Below are positions 53,067-63,034 of a stretch of DNA of 64,000 bases, in pieces. A program made the position numbers and the translations under genes. The notes under the pieces are model-generated. The model worked only from the letters and a program-made list of their open reading frames with translations, was not told where the DNA came from and searched no databases. Where the stretch lies: assembly GCF_900142645.1 (NCBI RefSeq), contig NZ_FRBP01000003.1:1-64000 (forward strand). The letters run 5' to 3'. The stretch's first letter is position 1. Each line of letters starts with the position of its first letter. The DNA comes from Eubacterium callanderi (GTDB lineage Bacteria; Bacillota; Clostridia; Eubacteriales; Eubacteriaceae).

Positions 53067-53815
53067 GTCTGGTAAGATGTATTAAATTTCACACCCGCCT
53101 TGCTTCATCGGGATAGCATCTCTAAACTACCCTCTGTATCAGCTTCCCACTCGAGATCCCGCCCATGCTTTTGGACCATTTCAGGTCAATGGATGCATTC
53201 TCCTACGTCTTTCTTTTTGATCAAAAAAGAATACTCATGTCAGACGTGCGATACGCATCATAAAAAAGAGAAAACCAAGATGCGGACTGAGAGACGGGCA
53301 ATTCTCTGCATGGTCTTGCCAAACCCCGATGGCGGTTATTTGTATCCCGGTGCCGCATTGCTCTGGAAGCCGGGTTTACCCATGCGAATGCCCGGCCAAG
53401 TGGTTAAAACATTGCTTAAACGCTTTAACCACTTGATATAGCATTACATATACTGTTATAAAATAAATATCTATAGCATATTTATTTTTCTAGGTAAAAT
53501 GAGTATTTAATTATCTGCCACTGTTACCGTAGTGACATTATTTGGGTTTATTTTAATTACACATCATCTCCCTTTCCTATACTGTATCCATTTATCCTTT
53601 TTCCTTTATTTCTTTATTTTCTGTCCTAGTTTCTGCCAAACATGCCTAAAATTTCGCTTATACATTTCTTAAAAACCTTCTCATTTTCCAGTAACCAGCT
53701 TCATGTAAATACTCTTAATTCAGCTGTTTAAGGGGTTTTCCATTGATTTATATTGAACTCTAAATAACTCATAAAAGCTTTATTAAAGAGGTTTTTGCAT
53801 TTTACTCTCTTGTCT
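53067..53815. other. Unassigned stretch with a GC-richer islet
   Basis: From about 53090 to 53440 the base composition is distinctly GC-richer than around it and contains nested inverted repeats (GCCGGG...CCCGGC, 53372-53398; AAGTGGTTAAA...TTTAACCACTT, 53400-53436). The plus-strand frame 53100-53441 is open but has no features of a real protein and no ribosome binding site. Probably imported debris. Confidence 0.4.
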
Positions 53816-53874
53816 AAAATTTACGGTTCCCATATTTGTATTTCAAATGCGCATGTCACTCAAAAATCATTAAA
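53816..53874 (-). pseudogene. IS200/IS605 TnpA internal fragment
   Basis: The minus strand reads HAHLKYKYGNRKF, the same segment as in the 40542 relic (HAHLKYEYGNCQF). DNA similarity between the two spots is evident; the remainder of the transposase is gone. Confidence 0.6.
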
Positions 53875-53941
53875 AGGTGGATTTACTTTTTAAGTATCCC
53901 ATAAAGATCGTTATGCTTTATTTCGGCGGAATCTCCCCTAA

Positions 53942-54235
53942 CATAATGTCTTCTGTAATGATCCAAAGGTCAATCAATCGGGAACCCACAAGATTAAAAG
54001 CAATGCGGCCATGAAGAGTGGTTGCCTGAAACTTCGAAAAACGCTTTTCTTAGTGATGGAGACCTTGATTAAAAAGTCAACTCTTGATGATTCAGTTTTT
54101 CAGTTCATAGATAAAAAACGGGCTGAGAGCAAACCGTACCCTGTCTACATGACTGCTGGTGCTAATAAGTTTCTGCGTATTTATTACGGAAAAGTTCGGG
54201 CGTACCTGGTCACCCTTGTTGATCCCTTGGAATAA
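53942..54235 (+). pseudogene. IS110-family transposase C-terminal remnant
   Basis: The frame reads NDPKVNQSGTHKIKSN, LRKTLFLVMETLI, QFIDKKRAESKPYPVYM, TAGANKFLRIYYGKV: the C-terminal transposase_20 region of IS110 proteins, including the SG and KKRAE(G/S)K landmarks. The N-terminal DEDD catalytic domain is absent and a stop lies upstream. Confidence 0.72.
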
Positions 54236-54301
54236 GCACCTTGTTTTTTATCTCTTTTTCAGACCAGCCTTTTTAGCATGATTTTTTCAGCATTATCTTT
54301 T

Positions 54302-55777
54302 TCATTTTCTGCTTGACGTTTTATTTGCAGACTTTTTAAGAACACTTTTAACTATTTTTCTATATTCCATTCGGTTATGATCCAAAACTAGAAACCAAAT
54401 ATATAGTATGACAATATAAACTGTAGCACCAAAAATAACTTGTATTAATAAATCAAAAATCGTTAAATTATAAATAGTTTTTATGCTATTTACCAAAATT
54501 AACATTCCTGCACCTGCAACAAAAAACGGTATAGCTGCGATAATTGTTTGCTTAATATTAATATAATTTCTAATTAGGTACCCTTGGTATATAACTCCAA
54601 ACATTTCAGCCGAAAGTGTACCTATAACTGCCCCATAAATTCCCAATTTCGGAATAAGTAAAAGTGATAATACAATGTTAATTACCGCATTTATTATTAC
54701 GCAAAATGTGTACGAAAAATCTTTTTTTAACGGTATCAGAAATTGTGTACGAAAAACATCTCCTAACCCTATGATTAAAATAATCGGAGTCAACGATTTA
54801 ATCACAGTTCCACAAATTGCAAAACTTTCTCCAAAATAGACTGTTGCAAATAAATCGGCAATTCCTAGCAATCCAAACATAGAAGCAAATCCTATAAAGT
54901 AAACTACTAAAATTGAATATTTGTAGTATTTTTTTACACCATCAATGTCGTTATTTGCAATACAACTACATGCTCTTGGAAAAAGGACGGTCCCTATCAC
55001 AACAATAAACATTTTAGGAATATTAATGATTTTATTTGCATATTCATAAAATGCGACATTGTCCTTTGTGGTCATAATACCCAGTAATGTCTTGTCGAAC
55101 ACTGTGAACATACTTATTGCTAATACTGATACTGATAAGACAAACAGCGGCTTAATATGCTCTAAGATGTCTTTTTTTCCGAATTTAATTGGTTTTATTT
55201 TATTAATTACTGTCGGAAATAGTGAAGCTTGACTAATTAATGCAGATATAGCCATGATAAAAGTATACTTAATCAAATCATTTGGATTCTTAACAAATAC
55301 AAAAACAAAAATCAACTCCAGTACCTTTACAACCGCATTACGAATTACTACTATTTTAAATTTTTCTATTCCATAAAATAGCCAGGTTATATCAAATAAA
55401 GCCGATAAAACATATAATGACTGAGACAAATAAATAATAATATTGTCATTGCAAAACAATTCACAAAACAGAAGATAAAATAGAAAACCAACAACTGAAA
55501 CTATGGCGTGCAAAACATATAAAGACCAAAAAGTCTTTCTTAAAGCTATTGTGTCATCTTTTCGTTCTGCTATTATACGTTGACCATACCTTGCAATGCC
55601 CAACATACAAAACAACACGTAATAGTATGCTATCGAGTAGGTATAAGAATAAACACCAATTGATGTCTCTCCTAAACTTCGTGTCAAGTACGGTGCCATT
55701 ATCAATGGCACTATTAGAATCACAATTTGATAGGCAAATTGAAATGTCATATTCTTCTTTATGCTATCTGATTTCAA
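54302..55777 (-). CDS. Polysaccharide repeat-unit flippase (Wzx/PST type)
   Basis: The 491-residue integral membrane protein has about 12-14 hydrophobic helices and the polysaccharide-transporter N-terminus (FQFAYQIVILIVPLIMAPYLTRSLGETSIGVYSY). It moves lipid-linked repeat units across the membrane for polymerisation. The start is TTG with AGGGGGT 5 nt ahead. It is the last visible gene of the polysaccharide operon, and a matching Wzy-type polymerase lies two genes upstream. Confidence 0.9.
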   Translation of the reverse strand: MKSDSIKKNMTFQFAYQIVILIVPLIMAPYLTRSLGETSIGVYSYTYSIAYYYVLFCMLGIARYGQRIIAERKDDTIALRKTFWSLYVLHAIVSVVGFLFYLLFCELFCNDNIIIYLSQSLYVLSALFDITWLFYGIEKFKIVVIRNAVVKVLELIFVFVFVKNPNDLIKYTFIMAISALISQASLFPTVINKIKPIKFGKKDILEHIKPLFVLSVSVLAISMFTVFDKTLLGIMTTKDNVAFYEYANKIINIPKMFIVVIGTVLFPRACSCIANNDIDGVKKYYKYSILVVYFIGFASMFGLLGIADLFATVYFGESFAICGTVIKSLTPIILIIGLGDVFRTQFLIPLKKDFSYTFCVIINAVINIVLSLLLIPKLGIYGAVIGTLSAEMFGVIYQGYLIRNYINIKQTIIAAIPFFVAGAGMLILVNSIKTIYNLTIFDLLIQVIFGATVYIVILYIWFLVLDHNRMEYRKIVKSVLKKSANKTSSRK

Positions 55778-55873
55778 TTTTTACCCCCTATTTAATTTTA
55801 CCATATTACATGCTTATCCTTTAAGTGTTTACTAGCAAGTAAAGAACTATACTTACTTTAAATATTTTATTTC

Positions 55874-56830
55874 TTATTTATACGTATGTGTTTTCGTATG
55901 CTTATCAAATCGAAGTCTTGGATTAAAATTGCGATTTTTTCCTAAAATAGTAACCAAATCCTCTGCGTTTTCTTTCCATAGAACATATGGAAAGCTAATC
56001 TGATCACGCATAGAAAAAGTAACTATTTGCTTCCACCATTCATTCATGATATGTACACATTTATCATTATGATGTTGTCTGGCAATAATTGTGCATTCAA
56101 ACATACCTCTATGTTTTGGGTAGCCTTCTTTCCTGTAATGTGAAATTTGTGATTTAATTACCTCGTTTTGTACTCTATTGTAATATACAAGAAAATTTGC
56201 CTCTGTATAAATACAATCATGAACCGGATTATCGAACATTCCGATTGGATTCTCCCTTAATCTATCAATAAATGGATATAAATCAGCTATAATTATTGTT
56301 GCTCCGTCAACCCAAATAGAATAGTCATAATCCTTGAAGAATAAGTTTGGAAAGATTTTTACAAATTTAGATAGATGATACGAATCCATTCCTTTCATCT
56401 CTTCAATATGATCATAATCAAGTTTTTTCCAAACGCTCTCACTAGGCACTTTACAATCCGTAAAAATATAATAATCACAACTAGGCGCAATGTATTCAGG
56501 CTCTTTTAGTGTATCATACTCCCCAAAAATAGCGGTATACACAGCTATTCTTTTGTCTCCACAATCTGAATTACAGCAATAATTAATTTCTGATAAATCA
56601 TTAGTATCATATGTAATCTTTTTGTCGAAGATTTTTTCTTTATGAAGTCTACAGTCAATCTTAAATAAAGCTCTTTTAAGCCCTGTCTTTCTGATTGTTG
56701 TAACTATTTCCTTGACAGCTTTTCTGACTATCTGCCCCTTTGTATAAACATCCGGATGTTGAAATTCATAATCGATTCTTTTCTTATTCTCAATCATCTT
56801 CTGAATGCTTTCCTGACTTTCCTTGTACAT
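55874..56830 (-). CDS. Glycosyltransferase-like protein, DUF616/TOD1 family
   Basis: The 318-residue protein has a DUF616-type glycosyltransferase core: AVYTAIFGEYDTLKEPE near residue 97, CDYYIFTD, KFVKIFPNLFF and YSIWVDGATII, where the D in WVDG probably takes the role of the metal-binding Asp. The N-terminal ~90 residues are helical without a known domain. It starts just before the polymerase end, with AAAAGGAG. Sugar specificity unknown. Confidence 0.78.
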   Translation of the reverse strand: MYKESQESIQKMIENKKRIDYEFQHPDVYTKGQIVRKAVKEIVTTIRKTGLKRALFKIDCRLHKEKIFDKKITYDTNDLSEINYCCNSDCGDKRIAVYTAIFGEYDTLKEPEYIAPSCDYYIFTDCKVPSESVWKKLDYDHIEEMKGMDSYHLSKFVKIFPNLFFKDYDYSIWVDGATIIIADLYPFIDRLRENPIGMFDNPVHDCIYTEANFLVYYNRVQNEVIKSQISHYRKEGYPKHRGMFECTIIARQHHNDKCVHIMNEWWKQIVTFSMRDQISFPYVLWKENAEDLVTILGKNRNFNPRLRFDKHTKTHTYK

Positions 56831-56834
56831 ACCT

Positions 56835-58145
56835 TTACTCTCCTTTTATTACTTCTGGTTTCGTTGCTTTTTTATATATGAAGCGTTCAATAATCATAGG
56901 CCAAGTAATAAAAGCCAAGATAGTTAACATATTTGTGAATGAAAGCATTAGAATCGTTCCATAAAAATAAAGATAGAGAACTTCAAATCTTAGCTGGCTA
57001 TCATTATTAAATTTTTTATATAATGATTGTGAAAATGCTCCAAATATAAATGACAGCAAAATAATACCAATGTATCCACCATCACAATAGAACTGATAAA
57101 AACATGTTGTAAACGAGTTAAAACGTGTCCCAGGTGCAACATTTAAAACTACATACTTCATTCCATTCACAATCTCAGTTGCTTCTTGGTATGGAGCCAC
57201 CGGAGTAATTCCAATAAGCTTTAGCACACCAAAAATCGGCACAAAGAGACCTCTGAACGTTGTAAATCCATATGTATAACCAAAAGAGTATTCCTCTATA
57301 CATGCTCCTAAATATTGAACACATCCCGCATAATAGTTATAGAATGTGCCAAGGAAAGATGTTTCTTGACCAATGGTACCTGATCGGCTATTGGATACAA
57401 ATATAAACATTAGAAGTATTGCAATCAAAAAAAACGGTATCCACTTTGCTATCTTTTTTAATCGTCTACGATTCTTTTCACTAAGAAAACCCGTTTTATC
57501 TTGATAAAGCATGAATGCTACAAGAATAAAAACAAAAAAAGAAATTAGATATGTTCTCCTAGAATCTAATAGGACTCTCATCATACATAGCGAAGTAGCA
57601 ATCAACAAGTATTTTTTTTCGAATGTCCTAAAAAACTGAAGTATAGATGTTGGTACTAATAAGTATAAAATCGGATATCCAATAAACTGCATTAGCACCT
57701 CTTGTATACTTGATTGAGCTAACTCCTCAGATGCATCTCCAGCTGATCCTGCAAGCGTAACATAAACATCTCCAATTGAATTTCCCTGCAATAAATACAA
57801 ACCAATTGTCACGAAACGCGGGATAATAATTAGCAAACAAAGAGCTAACATAAAATAATATGCTCTCTTATTAAATTCATAAAAATTTCCAACGCATTTT
57901 TTTCGAAAAACAAATGTTTTCTTTTCCATAAAAACTGATCCCAAAGCATAAAATAATACACCGCAAATGATAATTAAATATGCGCTATCGGGAGCTGCAT
58001 AGAAATTGAACAAACGAATACTACTAAGAAATGTAATCAAAAAGTAGAGAAAAGAAAAACTCACCACTGGATGATATATTTTTCTATGTCTTACGTACGA
58101 AAACAGACATATTCCAAGGCATAAGATAGAGCAAACATATCCCAT
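56835..58145 (-). CDS. Polysaccharide polymerase (Wzy-like)
   Basis: The 436-residue protein has about 10-12 predicted membrane helices and a large outside loop around residues 290-370, the topology of O-antigen/oligosaccharide repeat-unit polymerases. Sequence conservation in this family is low, so the assignment rests on topology and on neighbours (flippase, glycosyltransferases). GGAGGAAATAAA precedes the ATG. Confidence 0.82.
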   Translation of the reverse strand: MGYVCSILCLGICLFSYVRHRKIYHPVVSFSFLYFLITFLSSIRLFNFYAAPDSAYLIIICGVLFYALGSVFMEKKTFVFRKKCVGNFYEFNKRAYYFMLALCLLIIIPRFVTIGLYLLQGNSIGDVYVTLAGSAGDASEELAQSSIQEVLMQFIGYPILYLLVPTSILQFFRTFEKKYLLIATSLCMMRVLLDSRRTYLISFFVFILVAFMLYQDKTGFLSEKNRRRLKKIAKWIPFFLIAILLMFIFVSNSRSGTIGQETSFLGTFYNYYAGCVQYLGACIEEYSFGYTYGFTTFRGLFVPIFGVLKLIGITPVAPYQEATEIVNGMKYVVLNVAPGTRFNSFTTCFYQFYCDGGYIGIILLSFIFGAFSQSLYKKFNNDSQLRFEVLYLYFYGTILMLSFTNMLTILAFITWPMIIERFIYKKATKPEVIKGE

Positions 58146-58161
58146 TTTATTTCCTCCTTTT

Positions 58162-59094
58162 TTATAATCTATTACATATAATACGAATTCTTCTTGATGC
58201 TTCCTTCCAGATATGCCCTGAGCTAATATAGCCAGTGAAAAGCAATTTAAATCTATACTTCAGATTTATTCTATAGTCAGCAATTGTTTTCAACATTTCT
58301 TTATCGCTTTCGTTTAGGCGATTTTCATAATTGTTAATCATCTCGCGCGCTATTGCCTCATAGTCACCATCCATGTCAAATAAGTGCTTAAATCTATTTA
58401 ATTTATTCCAATACATAGAAACACCTTTTTTTATACTTCCACTTTGATTGTTACCATGTTGCCGATAAAGAATATAAGCATTTTCATCATAAATTATGTT
58501 TCCAAGAAAAGTAGCAAGCACCGCAATCCAAGCATCGTGAGGAATTCTATGATTCAAATTTGTTCTAACATATTCCTTCAATAATTTTTCATTAAATACG
58601 CAAGTACAACCTAAGACACATATTTCTGATAATATTTGTTTTTTTGTATTAAGGACATAATTTTTATCAAATCTATCATATAAATAGTTCAAATTGTTAT
58701 CGGACACTTTCAAATTAGAATAATATAAAATTGGAAGTAACTCATCTTTATTTGATTCTTCTATTTTTTTTATGGCAGAAAGCAATTTTTGGGGCAACCA
58801 TTCATCATCTTGATCTGCAAAACAATAATAGTCATATCTCTTTTTATTTTCTAAAACATATGCTGAACAAACTCTAAAGCTCTCAATTACTCCAACATTA
58901 ATTCCTTTTATAAGATGCACATTATTACACTTTTGGCAATACTGCTCTACTATAGAAACTGTTCTATCATTTGATCCATCATCGCGTACAAATATATCGA
59001 CAGTAACATCTGACTGATTTATAATTGTATCCAATTGATGAGAAATATACTTTTCTCCATTATAAGAAGATATTATCACGCAACAATTCTTCAT
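58162..59094 (-). CDS. Family 2 glycosyltransferase
   Basis: The 310-residue protein has a GT-A core: VIISSYNGEKYI, DDGSNDRTVSIVE (nucleotide binding) and the DxD-like FADQDDEWLPQK near residue 95. It is of the rhamnosyl/galactosyl-transferase-like kind (SxNGEKYI...). Cytoplasmic face of the membrane; donor sugar unknown. In the operon between the polymerase and an unassigned gene. Confidence 0.88.
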   Translation of the reverse strand: MKNCCVIISSYNGEKYISHQLDTIINQSDVTVDIFVRDDGSNDRTVSIVEQYCQKCNNVHLIKGINVGVIESFRVCSAYVLENKKRYDYYCFADQDDEWLPQKLLSAIKKIEESNKDELLPILYYSNLKVSDNNLNYLYDRFDKNYVLNTKKQILSEICVLGCTCVFNEKLLKEYVRTNLNHRIPHDAWIAVLATFLGNIIYDENAYILYRQHGNNQSGSIKKGVSMYWNKLNRFKHLFDMDGDYEAIAREMINNYENRLNESDKEMLKTIADYRINLKYRFKLLFTGYISSGHIWKEASRRIRIICNRL

Positions 59095-59102
59095 CTTACT
59101 CC

Positions 59103-59897
59103 CTACTTATCAGTTACAAATTTAATTCCAATACTCGAAAGAAATTTTTTTAATTTTTTTCTCGATTTACTTGGAACCATCCCTTCAATCATACTTATTA
59201 CTATTAATTTACATTGATCCCTTAATCCAAGCTTATCACGGTTTGAAAAAAATATTTCTGGGTTATTATGTTCTAAGGATTTCAATGCAAGTCTGTCCCA
59301 TTTTCCCTTAACAATTGCCGGTATAATATGAAAAATATTTTTCACAACTACAAAGTGGTCAGGAAACACCCCATTATCCATAGAAGATGCTGCAATTTCT
59401 AAATATTTTTTTTCAAATTCAAAATCTGTTGTACCTATTAGTTCAGTTTCTACAAATATTCGAGTCGCAATAAAAGCCACAAACGTATGCGCATAAACAT
59501 CTTTCTTCCTAATATTCCTAATATTGTTAGGATAATGATTATTAGAATCTTTTTTCATTGGAATAATTTTACAATAGTTTGCCTCTTTTTCTTTTATCTC
59601 ATTCAACAAAGCAAACACTTGATCATTGCATACTCTTGAAGAAATAAACGCATCCCCTAAAAAACACATATAATAATCTGCCTCGTGTTCCTTCATAACG
59701 GCTTTAATACAGTCTGTCAACTTTTCATTAGTATCCACATATATTGTATCAATTCCTTGGATACATCTATTTTCACCAATAACTGCTCCAACAACTTTGA
59801 AAGGACAATCTGGCCAATTTTTATGTAATAGCGATACAAAATTATCGCAAATGTCAACATAGGAACTGTGTGTCATTAATACAATTACACATTCCAT
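59103..59897 (-). CDS. Putative glycosyltransferase of unknown family
   Basis: I do not recognise the family with certainty. The 264-residue protein has an N-terminal VIVLMTHSSYVDICDNFVSLL, a central YYMCFLGDAFIS that could be a GT-A metal site, and a basic C-terminus. Length and operon position suggest a transferase of the repeat unit. The start may be the GTG 9 bp upstream; neither has a strong ribosome binding site. Confidence 0.65.
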   Translation of the reverse strand: MECVIVLMTHSSYVDICDNFVSLLHKNWPDCPFKVVGAVIGENRCIQGIDTIYVDTNEKLTDCIKAVMKEHEADYYMCFLGDAFISSRVCNDQVFALLNEIKEKEANYCKIIPMKKDSNNHYPNNIRNIRKKDVYAHTFVAFIATRIFVETELIGTTDFEFEKKYLEIAASSMDNGVFPDHFVVVKNIFHIIPAIVKGKWDRLALKSLEHNNPEIFFSNRDKLGLRDQCKLIVISMIEGMVPSKSRKKLKKFLSSIGIKFVTDK

Positions 59898-60045
59898 ATA
59901 ATTCACTTCTCACTTTCTTTTATATGATATAAAATATAACTTCCCTGATTCTAGTTTTAAGTACATCCTCAATATATGATAAACGCTATAAATAAATACG
60001 TTCAATTGAAACACATAAATAAAATTGAGTGCATGGAATATTATA

Positions 60046-60537
60046 TTAAACTAAATCACGTATGAAAGTTGCTGGTACGCCTCCATACAATGCATTATCC
60101 TTATCCAGATTTCCCTTTACTACTGATCCAGCTGCAACAATACATCCTTTTGCGACACTTGCACCTGGAAGAATTATTACATTTGCAGCTATCCATGTCC
60201 CATCACCGATTCTTACTGAATTATAAACATGTTTTCTATGCTGATTTTTGCATTCGACTTGATAATGCATAGTATCTAATCCCTCAGTTAGTATTGTAGT
60301 TCCATAACTTAAAGTTACATTGTTGCCTATAGAAACGCCCCCCTTAGCTTGAATAAAAACTCTTTCGTTAATCGATACGTGCTTTCCTATTACCAATTTA
60401 TCAGGAATTTGAATAACCGGAATTCCATTTATTTGAGCATCCATTTTCCACAAATATGGATGAAAGAATAACCATAACAAACGTTTAATTTTATATATTA
60501 CTTTATATAGAATACTACTAATCCTTGATGTCTTCAT
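60046..60537 (-). CDS. Left-handed beta-helix acyltransferase
   Basis: The 163-residue protein has hexapeptide repeats (VSIGNNVTLSYGTTILTEG; IGDGTWIAANVIILPGASVAKGCIVAAGSVV) as in WcaF/NodL-type O-acetyltransferases; it would acetylate a sugar of the repeat unit. The second ATG (60537) has the better-spaced GAGGA. It forms part of the polysaccharide operon. Confidence 0.88.
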   Translation of the reverse strand: MKTSRISSILYKVIYKIKRLLWLFFHPYLWKMDAQINGIPVIQIPDKLVIGKHVSINERVFIQAKGGVSIGNNVTLSYGTTILTEGLDTMHYQVECKNQHRKHVYNSVRIGDGTWIAANVIILPGASVAKGCIVAAGSVVKGNLDKDNALYGGVPATFIRDLV

Positions 60538-60555
60538 ATTCATTCCTCAGTTTTA

Positions 60556-61368
60556 TTATCTAAAATTATTATACACCCATTGAATTAGCTTAGTAGGAGC
60601 TAACGCTATTGTATACTGCGTTACAGCTACAAACAAATAATCTTTAAGCCTACAATACTTATTTTTATAAAAATCTTCCCAGACCTTCACCATCAGTCTA
60701 ATGTTTTTAATGTCCTTACGTCTCTGATAAGTATCATTGCCAAATCTGAAATATACAAGTGGTTCTGGAAGATTAGCTCCTTGTAATCCATTATTCAATG
60801 ATCTAACCCACAACTCAACATCTTGGTTCGTTCTCATCTCACTGTAATTTCCAACAGACATTATTTTCTCCTTATCTAGCATTACCGTGGAATGATTAAA
60901 TGGATTTCGACGTTTTGAGAATGACATAATGCTCGGCATATCTGTCGGAACTTCTTTTTCTCTAATTATATTGCTAATATCACCATCAAACTCAGTCACA
61001 TACGTGCCTAAAATAGATGTTTCTGGATGTATTTCATAATACTTGAGTTCCTTCTCGCATCTATCCGGATACGCAATATCGTCATTATCCATTCGTGCAA
61101 CCAGTCTATTTATACAAAGTGGAAGACCTTGTCTTAAAGCAGCTCCAAGCCCGATGTTCTTTTCTAGCCTTACAACATGAAAGAACTCCTTGTTATCAGT
61201 TTCATATTTATCTATAAGCGCGTCGAGTTCATCTGTCAGAGATCCATCACACACTAGTACAAAATCATTTGTTACAACAGTTTGTTCCAACATACTATCT
61301 ATGCCTTGTTTCACAAAACTTGGATTATCTTTTTTATAGACTGTCATTAAGACACTATAGTTCTCCAT
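60556..61368 (-). CDS. Family 2 glycosyltransferase
   Basis: The ~270-residue protein has a GT-A fold: SVLMTVYKKDNPSFVKQGIDS at the N-terminus and the donor/metal motif RMDNDDIAYPDR near residue 92. It resembles WcaA/CpsI-like transferases. GGGAG favours the second of two adjacent ATGs. Donor and acceptor sugars unknown. Confidence 0.88.
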   Translation of the reverse strand: MENYSVLMTVYKKDNPSFVKQGIDSMLEQTVVTNDFVLVCDGSLTDELDALIDKYETDNKEFFHVVRLEKNIGLGAALRQGLPLCINRLVARMDNDDIAYPDRCEKELKYYEIHPETSILGTYVTEFDGDISNIIREKEVPTDMPSIMSFSKRRNPFNHSTVMLDKEKIMSVGNYSEMRTNQDVELWVRSLNNGLQGANLPEPLVYFRFGNDTYQRRKDIKNIRLMVKVWEDFYKNKYCRLKDYLFVAVTQYTIALAPTKLIQWVYNNFR

Positions 61369-61380
61369 CATAACTCCCTC

Positions 61381-62307
61381 TTAGTAAATCGGTGTTACCC
61401 AATCTTTAAATTCTTCTGATTTCCCCCTAACCGCATCAAGATATGCCAAATGCAAATCCTTCGTAATTACACCTGTATCTTCGGTTCCGATAATATATTT
61501 ATCGATGCTTAATACAGGTGTTATTTCCATTGCAGACCCGCAAAGAAATGCTTCATCACATGTATAAAGTTCAGTTCTGTCGATTGTTCTCTCCACAACC
61601 TTATAGCCTTTATCCTTTGCAAGCAGAATAACAGTATCTCTGGTAATACTCTCAAGAACACTATCCGTGAGCATCGGTGTAATAACTGCGCCATCTTTAA
61701 TTATAAAGAAGCAAGAGCCAGGACCTTCTGCAACTTTTCCAGCCTCGTTCAGGAAAAGGCAGGTGTCATAACCATTTCGAAGCGCTTCTCTCTGTCCTAC
61801 ACGGCTGTTAATATAGTTAGCTCCACACTTAATTCGCGGAGAAAGGTTTTCATCGCTAATTCTTCTCCATGAAGTAACACAAACATTCAGACCTTTTTTA
61901 TTGTATTCAGTACTTGTTCTTCCTCTCGAAATCGGAGCAACAAACATTTCTACTGGTCCTTCAGAACCCCAAGACCCGAAACCATCAACAAACAGTGTCT
62001 GACGTACAGAGAGATTTTCATCGTATTCATTTGCTTTGATAACATCTATTAATGCCTTTTTGAAATCTTCCTTTGTATACTTACAATCAAGCTGAATAAG
62101 CTTTGCAGACCGAATAAGACGATTATAGTGATCTTCTAGTCTAAAGGCATAAAGCTGTTTTTCCTCATCATTCCAATAGCAAGGAATACCCTCAAAAACA
62201 TTTAATCCAAATTGAGATGTTGGTGCTAGAATGTTAACTTTAGCATCATTCACATTCAGTATTTTACCCTTAAACCAAATTCTTCTATTTGCTACATCGT
62301 ATTTCAT
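61381..62307 (-). CDS. Class IV PLP aminotransferase (IlvE-like)
   Basis: The 308-residue protein is a fold-type IV aminotransferase resembling branched-chain aminotransferases: SQFGLNVFEGIPCYW, the PLP-lysine in SPRIKCGANYINSR (about residue 160), EGPGSCFFII and the phosphate-binding LESITRDTV. Location inside a polysaccharide operon next to a PLP decarboxylase is unusual for housekeeping isoleucine/valine synthesis and suggests that it makes or processes an amino-acid-derived decoration. A D-amino-acid aminotransferase activity is an alternative. Confidence 0.85.
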   Translation of the reverse strand: MKYDVANRRIWFKGKILNVNDAKVNILAPTSQFGLNVFEGIPCYWNDEEKQLYAFRLEDHYNRLIRSAKLIQLDCKYTKEDFKKALIDVIKANEYDENLSVRQTLFVDGFGSWGSEGPVEMFVAPISRGRTSTEYNKKGLNVCVTSWRRISDENLSPRIKCGANYINSRVGQREALRNGYDTCLFLNEAGKVAEGPGSCFFIIKDGAVITPMLTDSVLESITRDTVILLAKDKGYKVVERTIDRTELYTCDEAFLCGSAMEITPVLSIDKYIIGTEDTGVITKDLHLAYLDAVRGKSEEFKDWVTPIY

Positions 62308-62335
62308 TCTCTATTCTCCTTCGATATGAATCGTA

Positions 62336-63019
62336 TTAATCAGCCAAATGAGCCAGTCTAATAATTTCTGCTTCTTCTGCTTTTGCAGCTTCCTCATCAT
62401 TTAATGATTCATCGACTTTGTTTTCATAAATCTTTTCTTTCTTGAATGCTTTAAAGAGAGACATAAGACCTACTTTGATATCAATTAGAAAACCATATTT
62501 TCTAAATAAATCAACATATTCATTATCATATGTAACCTTTTTATCCCATGAAATGTCGTTTCTGCCTTTAATCTGCGCCCAGCCAGTTAGTCCTGCCTTA
62601 ACCTCAAAGCGCTTTCTATATTTTTTATTTAGTGTTTCAAAATCGCCCAGTTCATATGTAACACAAGGTCTCGGACCAACTACTGACATATCGCCTTTAA
62701 AAATATTGAAAAGTTGTGGCAGCTCATCAAGACTACTGTCCCGAAGCATTCTTCCCACTTTGGTTACTCTTGGATCATTTTCATAATTGAATAATCCAGC
62801 TCCCATTTTTTCGGCATTTACGACCATTGAACGGAACTTATACATTTGAAATACCCTTCCTTCCTTGGTTCTTCTTTCTTGTTTAAATAATATAGGACCT
62901 TCTGAATCTTTTTTTATAGCAATTGAGATCCCAATCCAAAATGGTGTAAGAAGAACAATTAATATACCGGAAGACACAATATCAAATGCTCTTTTTATTC
63001 CTAGACTTATCTTTTCCAT
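62336..63019 (-). CDS. Initiating sugar-phosphate transferase (PglC/WcaJ-C type)
   Basis: The 227-residue protein is the short, monotopic polyprenyl-phosphate phosphoglycosyltransferase: one N-terminal membrane segment (RAFDIVSSGILIVLLTPFWIG), RRTKEGRVFQMYKFRSM and DELPQLFNIFKGDMSVVGPRP. It attaches the first sugar phosphate to undecaprenyl phosphate. The second ATG (63019) has the better GGAGG spacing. The charged tail (EEAAKAEEAE) is longer than average. Confidence 0.92.
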   Translation of the reverse strand: MEKISLGIKRAFDIVSSGILIVLLTPFWIGISIAIKKDSEGPILFKQERRTKEGRVFQMYKFRSMVVNAEKMGAGLFNYENDPRVTKVGRMLRDSSLDELPQLFNIFKGDMSVVGPRPCVTYELGDFETLNKKYRKRFEVKAGLTGWAQIKGRNDISWDKKVTYDNEYVDLFRKYGFLIDIKVGLMSLFKAFKKEKIYENKVDESLNDEEAAKAEEAEIIRLAHLAD

Positions 63020-63034
63020 AGTCATCCTCCAACT

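Noticed and set aside
53100-53441. 113-codon plus-strand frame
   Set aside because: Unusual amino-acid composition, no Shine-Dalgarno and overlap with nested palindromes argue against a gene.
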